From CAZINM01 sp964540605 (lineage in GTDB: Bacteria > Patescibacteriota > Dojkabacteria > SC72 > JAHDCA01): 11,095 nt of DNA. Positions 6,550-11,095 of this stretch are shown piece after piece (position 1 is the stretch's first letter; the number at the start of each line of letters is the position of its first letter). The notes below the pieces were generated by a model. That model was not told the DNA's origin. It did not search any database and saw only the letters and a program-made list of their open reading frames with translations. The position numbers and the translations under genes were made by a program. Where the stretch lies: NCBI GenBank assembly GCA_964540605.1, contig CAZINM010000035.1, positions 1 to 11,095 on the forward strand, in the 5' to 3' direction.

Positions 6550-7197
6550 TTATTTAAAAATAACAACCTTTGCAGGTCGAACAACCTGATCTTCCATAAC
6601 ATATCCCGGTTGTACTACCTGTACGATCGTTCCCTTTTCTCCCTCTCCTTCAGATGTGATCGATATAGCCTCGTGATATGTAGAATCAAAAACATCACCC
6701 ACTTTTACATCCATTAGCTTTATATCGAGTTCTGCTAGAACATTTTGCATTTTCGATGCTGATGCCAATAAGCCATTTACCCAAAGTTCAACCTCTTGAG
6801 TTAATTCAAGATGGTCTTTAGCCTGTACTCCATATTGCAGATCATCAATTATATTCATTATCGACTCAGCCAATTTCACCTTTAACTGTGAAAGTCTTAT
6901 CGCATTTCTTCTCTCATTATTCATTTCAAGGTTGCGATAATCAGCTAATGCTTTCTTCAATTTCTCCTCGACTACCAACTTTTCATCTTCTACGGTATCT
7001 ATTGTAAGAGCTAGCTGTCTGACTTTTTCTTCAAGTTCCTGTATCTGTCTAAATAAAGCAGTATTATCTATTGTTTGTTTTCCAGCATTCTGTTTACCAA
7101 CATTTGTCTTACTGCTAGTATCATTCATACCGTTTGTTTGACTATCTGTTTTTGCTTGATAATTCATTTTTACTTTATTATTAACATTAGCTTTCAT
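6550..7197 (-). CDS. grpE: GrpE, nucleotide exchange factor for DnaK
   Basis: GrpE is the homodimeric exchange factor that releases ADP from DnaK. Length 215 aa, within the family range. A polar, disordered N-terminus rich in Asn, Lys, Thr and Gln (1-45) is followed by a long coiled-coil helix (about 48-105) for dimerisation, with ADYRNLEMNNERRN at the usual conserved position. A helical region follows (106-155), then the C-terminal beta-wing that contacts DnaK: VGDVFDSTYHEAIS (166-179), then KGTIVQVVQPGY and VVRPAKVVIF. Second gene of the operon, 23 bases after hrcA. No Shine-Dalgarno precedes the ATG at 7197; internal ATGs at codons 11 and 24 are alternative starts, since the first 45 residues are not conserved. 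Confident. Confidence 0.96.
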   Translation of the reverse strand: MKANVNNKVKMNYQAKTDSQTNGMNDTSSKTNVGKQNAGKQTIDNTALFRQIQELEEKVRQLALTIDTVEDEKLVVEEKLKKALADYRNLEMNNERRNAIRLSQLKVKLAESIMNIIDDLQYGVQAKDHLELTQEVELWVNGLLASASKMQNVLAELDIKLMDVKVGDVFDSTYHEAISITSEGEGEKGTIVQVVQPGYVMEDQVVRPAKVVIFK

Positions 7198-7220
7198 CTA
7201 TTTACTATTTGATAGTTAAT

Positions 7221-7946
7221 TTACTGCCAACCCTTTAGAGATTCATGCACAGAATTCCTAACACTATCTAACACTGGAATAACTGTTCTGTAATCCATCC
7301 TTCTTGATCCAATAATCCCTAAATGTCCTATCCTATCATCCCAAAAATTCATCTTAGTAAAGGCTAGAGCATAATCACTCAGATCTTCGATCCCGAGCTC
7401 ATCACCTATCAGTGCTGTAACTTCATCACCATCATATTTTGAAAAGACTTTTTTCAATATATTTGTATCCTCAAGTAAATCCAAGATCCTCCTTAATGAA
7501 TCAATATCTTTTAGCTCTTCATAATTCATCAATGATGAAACTCCGTAATATCTAGTCATATCATCGAGGACTATGAAACTTGCAGATTTAGTATACTGAA
7601 CAAGCAGTTCTAGAATTCGCTTTATCATCTGTTCAGGATAGAATCTAACCCCAAATATCCCCTGTCTTATATTTACTAATGTAAGAGAATCTACAAGTTG
7701 ACTTGGAACCCTCTCATTTATATACATTCGAAAAGCCAGATCTGTAGGATGTCGACCAGAAGAAACATGACTCTTGTCTAAATATCCCATATCCATAAGT
7801 TTGACCATGTCGTTTCTTACTGTGGCAGAACTTACTTTCATGTTATATTTCTTAACAAGCTGAGCAGAACCAACTTCTTGAGGAGAGCTCATATACTCCT
7901 CAATAATAGCTAAAAGTATTCTTTTTTGTCTTTCAGTAAGATTCAA
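7221..7946 (-). CDS. hrcA: HrcA, heat-inducible transcription repressor (compact form)
   Basis: HrcA represses chaperone operons by binding CIRCE and is usually tuned by the GroE chaperonin. The N-terminal winged helix is clear: LTERQKRILLAIIEEYM, VSSATVRNDMVKLMDMGYLD (38-57) and SSGRHPTD (62-69). The C-terminal GAF-like core keeps VTALIGDELG (176-185) and LGIIGSRRMDYRTVIPVLD (209-227). At 241 aa it is about 100 residues shorter than typical HrcA (about 340). The shortage lies in the middle, where the family has its inserted dimerising domain. The start is TTG at 7946: the frame has no upstream ATG, and the protein starts at the conserved LTERQ position. First gene of the hrcA-grpE-dnaK operon, with its own promoter and a CIRCE-like operator directly upstream. 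Confident in identity. Confidence 0.95.
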   Translation of the reverse strand: MNLTERQKRILLAIIEEYMSSPQEVGSAQLVKKYNMKVSSATVRNDMVKLMDMGYLDKSHVSSGRHPTDLAFRMYINERVPSQLVDSLTLVNIRQGIFGVRFYPEQMIKRILELLVQYTKSASFIVLDDMTRYYGVSSLMNYEELKDIDSLRRILDLLEDTNILKKVFSKYDGDEVTALIGDELGIEDLSDYALAFTKMNFWDDRIGHLGIIGSRRMDYRTVIPVLDSVRNSVHESLKGWQ

Positions 7947-7947
7947 G

Positions 7948-7974
7948 TTAGCACTTACTCAACTTATCTGCTAG
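7948..7974. promoter_or_regulatory. Degenerate CIRCE operator (HrcA-binding site) at the hrcA start
   Basis: TTAGCACTT, 9 spacer bases, ATCTGCTAG. The CIRCE consensus is TTAGCACTC-N9-GAGTGCTAA. The left half matches 8 of 9 positions; the right half matches the core TGCTA. Spacing is exact. It ends three bases before the -10 box and covers the expected transcription start, which is where a repressor would block hrcA-grpE-dnaK transcription. That a recognisable HrcA gene is directly downstream is strong context. Confidence 0.75.
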
Positions 7975-7976
7975 TG

Positions 7977-8005
7977 ATAATAGGGTATAAGAAAATGCGT
8001 GTCAA
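7977..8005 (-). promoter_or_regulatory. Sigma70-type promoter of the hrcA-grpE-dnaK operon
   Basis: On the minus strand: -35 TTGACA (8005-8000, perfect), a 17-base spacer, and -10 TATTAT (7982-7977, one mismatch). Transcription would start near 7970, inside the CIRCE-like operator, leaving a leader of about 24 bases before the TTG start. This is one of the strongest promoter matches in the window. Confidence 0.85.
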
Positions 8006-8023
8006 GATATAATGCTTTCTTTA

Positions 8024-8052
8024 TTGAAAAGCTTATTTTAATCTGATAAAAT
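8024..8052 (+). promoter_or_regulatory. Sigma70-type promoter of the bL25 gene
   Basis: -35 TTGAAA (8024-8029), a 17-base spacer, and -10 TAAAAT (8047-8052). The expected start is near 8059, giving a leader of about 23 bases before the ATG at 8082. It is divergent from, and only 18 bases away from, the -35 box of the hrcA promoter. Confidence 0.75.
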
Positions 8053-8081
8053 CACGCAGTCATCAACTTAGTATAAGAATT

Positions 8082-8753
8082 ATGAATGAAATAAAAGTAC
8101 AAAAAAGGTCTTTACTTAAAAATAAAGCGAAGCGTTTATTAAACGATGGATTGATCCCAGCTGTTATATATAACAGCAAACTTGAGTCAAACACCGTTCA
8201 AATAGAGAAAGGTCAGATCGAACATCTTCTTTTGACAGCTACTACTTCAACAATCTTAGATATCGACTATGAAGGAAAGAAAATGAAAGGTGTTATCAAA
8301 GAAGTCGATATTGATCCATTAAAAGGTAATGTAAGACATGTAGCTATCTTTGAAATAGATCCAGAAAAAGAAAGTACATTTGAAATTCCAGTTGTTCTTG
8401 TTGGGGTATCTAACGCAGTAAAGAATAACTTAGGTGTATTGGTACAACCTACTAAATCTCTCGAAGTTAGATGTAAATTAGCTGATATTGTAGATCAAAT
8501 TGAAGTTGATATCTCTGTTCTTGAAAATATCGGTGATTCTTTAACACTTAGAGATATTACACTTCCAAAAGGAATGACATTGCCTAATAGAGATCAGTAC
8601 GATAATGCTTTAGCATTAATATCTGAATTACAGAAACTTGAAGTTGTTGAAGAAACTCCTGTCGCTGGTGAGGGTAAAGAGGGTAAAGAAGGAGTCACTG
8701 AAGGTGAGCAAGGAGAGGGAGAGGAAGTATCAGAAGAGCCATCAGAAGAATAG
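8082..8753 (+). CDS. rplY: 50S ribosomal protein bL25 (CTC type)
   Basis: bL25 binds 5S rRNA in the large subunit; the longer CTC form has an added C-terminal beta domain. Length 223 aa, typical of the CTC form. The N-terminal L25 domain (1-92) includes KNKAKRLLNDGLIPAVIYN (13-31) and IKEVDIDPLKGNVRHVAIFEID (72-93 region), matching the family pattern. The CTC domain (about 98-185) includes VLVQPTKSLEVRC and ends ITLPKGM...LPNRD. Residues 190-223 are an acidic Gly/Glu-rich tail, common but not conserved in this family. Own promoter upstream and strong terminator downstream, so it is probably transcribed alone. CTC proteins are stress-linked in Bacillus; here a heat-shock link is suggested only by the divergent neighbour hrcA. 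Confident. Confidence 0.95.
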   Translation: MNEIKVQKRSLLKNKAKRLLNDGLIPAVIYNSKLESNTVQIEKGQIEHLLLTATTSTILDIDYEGKKMKGVIKEVDIDPLKGNVRHVAIFEIDPEKESTFEIPVVLVGVSNAVKNNLGVLVQPTKSLEVRCKLADIVDQIEVDISVLENIGDSLTLRDITLPKGMTLPNRDQYDNALALISELQKLEVVEETPVAGEGKEGKEGVTEGEQGEGEEVSEEPSEE

Positions 8754-8773
8754 TTCTTATGAGTATATTAATG

Positions 8774-8800
8774 AGCCCCTCGCAAGAGGGGTTTATTTTT
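8774..8800 (+). terminator. Rho-independent terminator after the bL25 gene
   Basis: CCCCTC (8776-8781), loop GCAA, GAGGGG (8786-8791), extended by a G-U and an A-U pair, then TTTATTTTT. It is a GC-rich 6-8 bp stem capped by a GNRA tetraloop with a T-rich tail, 20 bases past the stop codon. It should stop most transcription before the downstream hydrolase gene. Confidence 0.92.
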
Positions 8801-8828
8801 GCTATATATCGTATGCTAGATTACTATT

Positions 8829-9557
8829 ATGAATTCAATGGAAAATAAATATCAATACATAGATACAAAAGTTGGCGACAAGGTATTGTTCATATTGCAT
8901 GGAATGGCAGGTAATAAGGAAACAATGTATGAGCATACTAAAGCTTTACAAAAGGATTTTCGCTGTATCTATCTTGATCTTCCAGGCCATAATCATATCC
9001 CTCTAGGAGAGTTAAACTCAGTCACAGATTATGCTAGATTCGTTCTAGGTTTCATAGAATCAACTGATATAAAACGGTTCGGTATTCTAGGATACTCCTT
9101 TGGTGGAAATGTATCATTGAAAGTTCACTCACTTTTCAATGACCCAAATAGTGTTCCTTTATGTATTTGGGCTTCCCCTTCTTTTGGACGAGTACGAATA
9201 TCTCCTAAAATAATGATAAAAATGAGTGCGGTGATACCATACAAACTCTGGGATAAACGATTATTTATGAAGATGATACATATGCTTGGTGCGAATTTTA
9301 CTATAGAAGATGTTAAAGGGATGAAGAGTACTGATAAAAATCTCCTAAAAAAAGGACTTAAGCTTCTTGATGAACATGTTTCCTACCCCTCCGATGCAAA
9401 TATCTTTACCGTAATGGATCCAAAAGATCCTTTCGTAAAACCCGATCTTGATCGGAAATATGATGTAGTAATTAAAGGTTGCGGACACTCAGGAGTATAC
9501 AATAAGGTACAAATTGCACTTGGATCTATCAATGATTACTTCGATAAAAATCTCTAA
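8829..9557 (+). CDS. Alpha/beta hydrolase
   Basis: Serine hydrolase of the alpha/beta-hydrolase fold, 242 aa, with no signal peptide or membrane segment, so cytoplasmic. The elements appear in the right order: oxyanion-hole LHGMAGN (23-29); CIYLDLPGH (46-54), the usual strand-4 D-x-P-G-H; the nucleophile elbow GYSFGG (88-93) with Ser90; an acid in VMDPKDPF (D197 or D200); and the catalytic His220 in GCGHSG. A helical cap (about 120-185) is rich in Met, Lys and Leu. The substrate cannot be told: esterase, lipase, thioesterase or C-C hydrolase are all possible. A second ATG three codons in (8838) may be the true start. It follows the bL25 terminator by 28 bases with no convincing promoter of its own, so it may depend on read-through or a weak start. 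Confidence 0.9.
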   Translation: MNSMENKYQYIDTKVGDKVLFILHGMAGNKETMYEHTKALQKDFRCIYLDLPGHNHIPLGELNSVTDYARFVLGFIESTDIKRFGILGYSFGGNVSLKVHSLFNDPNSVPLCIWASPSFGRVRISPKIMIKMSAVIPYKLWDKRLFMKMIHMLGANFTIEDVKGMKSTDKNLLKKGLKLLDEHVSYPSDANIFTVMDPKDPFVKPDLDRKYDVVIKGCGHSGVYNKVQIALGSINDYFDKNL

Positions 9558-9578
9558 AAACAAAAATCCTTTATAAGT

Positions 9579-9608
9579 TTGTGGTATATAATCGTGAATA
9601 TGTATAAT
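9579..9608 (+). promoter_or_regulatory. Possible promoter of the glycosyltransferase gene
   Basis: A perfect -10 TATAAT (9603-9608) is preceded, after an 18-base spacer, by a poor -35 TTGTGG (9579-9584). The predicted start near 9615 gives a leader of about 23 bases to the ATG at 9638, matching the leader lengths of the hrcA and bL25 promoters. Another TATAAT at 9587-9592 lacks a partner. Confidence 0.45.
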
Positions 9609-9637
9609 CAAGATAATTTGGATATATTAACTTGCAA

Positions 9638-10546
9638 ATGGTAACAATAATTATCGCCTCAAGTAATGAGAAAGAAAGTATCGGTAAAGCTATCGAAGCA
9701 GTAATTGATGGTTATAAAGAAGATTACCAAATAATACAGGTTACACCAGATGAAGAAACCTTATTAGCTGGCATGAAAAAAGCAAAAATGCTTTCACTTG
9801 GTGAACGATATATACAAATCAAAGATCCAAAAAAAGGAAAATCATTTGCACTAAATCTAGCTTTAGAAAAAGCAACTGGAGATATTTTAGTCATGACTGA
9901 CGGGGATGTATATTTTGGAGATAATGCACTTATGGAGCTAATTTATCCGTTCAAAGATGAAAAAATTGGAGGAGTTTCAGGACGACCAATTTCGTTGAAT
10001 GATAGATCTAATTTTTGGGGTTACATTTCTCATTTACTTACAGATGCGGCAGATGCAAAACGAATACAAACTTTTTCAAACGAAAAAGATGGTTTCTACA
10101 CTAAAGATAACGCGTATTTTCCTATGAGTGGTTATATCTTGGCATTTAGAAATATTGGAGTTAAGTACGACTCCAGATATATAGATGACACATATATATC
10201 ACTTAAAATACTTGAAGCTGGTTACCAATTAGCGTATGCACCTAAAGCAAAGGTTTTTGTAAAGTTTCCGACAAATACCAGTGATTATCTATTACAAAGA
10301 AGAAGGAATTTCTCTGGGAATAAGCAGATACATAAGGATGAACAATTCCTGAAAAGAAAAGATCCTAGAAGTTTTACAAATGAGTTAGGATATATATTAT
10401 ATCCAATCAAATACGCAAGAAATACAAAGGAGTTCTTTTGGTCTTTGTTACTTTATCCAATAAGATTACTTACTTGGATTATTTCGCTAATTCCTAAGAA
10501 AAAACAGAAAGTGATGTCTTGGCAATCAGTTCGATCTACCAAATAA
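9638..10546 (+). CDS. Family 2 glycosyltransferase
   Basis: GT-A fold inverting glycosyltransferase that transfers sugar from a nucleotide-sugar to an acceptor, probably for an envelope polysaccharide, lipid or glycoprotein. The start is set at the ATG at 9638; a TTG two codons upstream also fits but is less likely. Residues below count from that TTG. The N-terminal strand VTIIIASSNE is the GT2 opening. KGKSFALNLALEKATGD (68-84) precedes the metal-binding DxD in VMTDGD (87-92). A middle acidic pair (IDD, 184-186) and QRRRNFSGN (222-230), equivalent to the Q/RxxRW region, complete the catalytic set. There is no N-terminal membrane helix; one hydrophobic segment near the C-terminus (about 268-287) followed by KKKQK suggests peripheral or single-helix membrane attachment at the inner face. 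Donor and acceptor cannot be assigned. Convergent with rpsG. Confidence 0.92.
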   Translation: MVTIIIASSNEKESIGKAIEAVIDGYKEDYQIIQVTPDEETLLAGMKKAKMLSLGERYIQIKDPKKGKSFALNLALEKATGDILVMTDGDVYFGDNALMELIYPFKDEKIGGVSGRPISLNDRSNFWGYISHLLTDAADAKRIQTFSNEKDGFYTKDNAYFPMSGYILAFRNIGVKYDSRYIDDTYISLKILEAGYQLAYAPKAKVFVKFPTNTSDYLLQRRRNFSGNKQIHKDEQFLKRKDPRSFTNELGYILYPIKYARNTKEFFWSLLLYPIRLLTWIISLIPKKKQKVMSWQSVRSTK

Positions 10547-10568
10547 AACTTATAAGAAGAGTATTTAT

Positions 10569-10593
10569 AAAAAAAGGTCCGGCAGACCGGACC
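10569..10593 (-). terminator. Rho-independent terminator of rpsG
   Basis: On the minus strand: GGTCCGG, 4-base loop, CCGGACC, then TTTTTTT. The stem is 7 bp, six of them GC. It begins 30 bases past the rpsG stop. On the plus strand the stem is preceded by the A tract but followed by CCGTAGC, so it is a poor terminator for the glycosyltransferase gene unless the hairpin alone slows polymerase. Confidence 0.92.
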
Positions 10594-10622
10594 CCGTAGC
10601 TAAAATTTAGATTTATAAGATC

Positions 10623-11090
10623 TTACCACCTGAAATGTGCAAATGCTTTATTAGCTTCTGCCATTCTTTCAGTATCATCTTTCTTTCTGACTGCCTCACC
10701 TGTACCATTGAATGCATCAAGCATCTCTTTTTCCAATAACTGTGTAAATTCTGATCCAGATTTCGCTCGAACTGAATCTACGATCCATCTTGTAACTAAA
10801 GTCTCTTGTCTTCTCGGACTTACTGGAACTGGAACTTGATAGTTTGCTCCACCCACTCTCCTAGCTTTGATCTCAAGTGCGGGTCGCACATTTTCTACGA
10901 TTTGATCGATCAATTCTAATGGAGTAACTTTCATTTTCTTGGCAGCATTCTCAAGTGCTGTATAAAATATTGCTTCTGCTTTATCTTTCTTTCCATGAAG
11001 CATTATTTTGTTGATAAATCTTGCGACTACTTCATTATTGTATTTTGCATCTGGTAGTATAGATCTTTTACTTGCTCTTTTACCTCTCAT
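10623..11090 (-). CDS. rpsG: 30S ribosomal protein uS7
   Basis: uS7 binds the 3' major domain of 16S rRNA, starts assembly of the small-subunit head and lines the exit site. The 155 aa are complete and of normal bacterial length (about 156). Typical features: MRGKRASKR start, VVARFINKIMLHGKKDKAEAI (21-41), VRPALEIKARRVGGANYQVP (68-87), RWIVDSVR (101-108), and the C-terminal NKAFAHFRW. The usual operon is rpsL-rpsG-fusA-tufA. Here rpsG is followed at once by its own terminator and a convergent gene, so fusA is not linked downstream. rpsL may lie just upstream beyond the window; only five bases before the ATG are visible. Very confident. Confidence 0.98.
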   Translation of the reverse strand: MRGKRASKRSILPDAKYNNEVVARFINKIMLHGKKDKAEAIFYTALENAAKKMKVTPLELIDQIVENVRPALEIKARRVGGANYQVPVPVSPRRQETLVTRWIVDSVRAKSGSEFTQLLEKEMLDAFNGTGEAVRKKDDTERMAEANKAFAHFRW

Positions 11091-11095
11091 CTTTG

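Noticed and set aside
7201..7218. Small inverted repeat (ACTAT/ATAGT) between hrcA and grpE
   Set aside because: It has only 5 AT-rich pairs and a 3-base loop; it is too weak to call a terminator or operator.
8638..8832. Plus-strand open frame overlapping the end of the bL25 gene
   Set aside because: It is a shifted reading of the Glu/Gly-rich tail and runs through the terminator hairpin.
1..11095. CRISPR arrays, transposons, tRNA or rRNA genes, attachment sites
   Set aside because: No regularly spaced repeats, transposase-like protein, cloverleaf or rRNA-like stretch was found on either strand.

Overview
The window reads as bacterial chromosome from an AT-rich genome using the standard code. 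TGA is a genuine stop: comF and dnaK both end in TGA, five bases apart and facing each other. The compact HrcA, small gene set, MurJ-like flippase beside a dockerin-bearing membrane protein and short gaps fit a candidate-phyla-radiation (Patescibacteria) genome assembled from a metagenome. That placement is inference; there is no rRNA here to fix it. Two runs of N (164-276 and 631-640) mark assembly gaps.

Left part (1-3717, all minus strand). A MurJ/MviN-family lipid flippase (3717-1912) is followed by a secreted/membrane protein with a cohesin-like beta domain, two membrane helices and a C-terminal dockerin (1845-931). Overlapping that by 11 bases is a single-pass membrane protein with a glutamine-rich cytoplasmic N-terminus (941 to beyond base 1). 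The last gene looks broken only because of the N gaps. The three form a probable cell-envelope transcription unit and are the least described part of the window.

Middle (3793-7946). A ComF-type phosphoribosyltransferase gene on the plus strand runs into the end of a minus-strand heat-shock operon, hrcA-grpE-dnaK. The operon has a clear sigma70-type promoter (TTGACA, 17 bases, TATTAT) with a degenerate CIRCE operator over the expected transcription start. This implies HrcA autoregulation of its own operon. No dnaJ follows dnaK. The operon's rho-independent terminator lies inside the 3' end of the convergent comF coding sequence.

Right part (8082-11090). Divergent from hrcA, with its own promoter, is the gene for ribosomal protein bL25 (CTC type), closed by a strong GNRA-loop terminator. 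Then come an alpha/beta hydrolase and a family-2 glycosyltransferase on the plus strand. Last is rpsG (uS7) on the minus strand, with its own terminator just before the convergent glycosyltransferase gene.

No tRNA, rRNA, CRISPR array, insertion sequence or toxin-antitoxin pair was seen. No gene-free stretch exceeds 300 bases. None of the start sites whose upstream region is visible has a clear Shine-Dalgarno sequence, and GATC is far commoner than base composition predicts.
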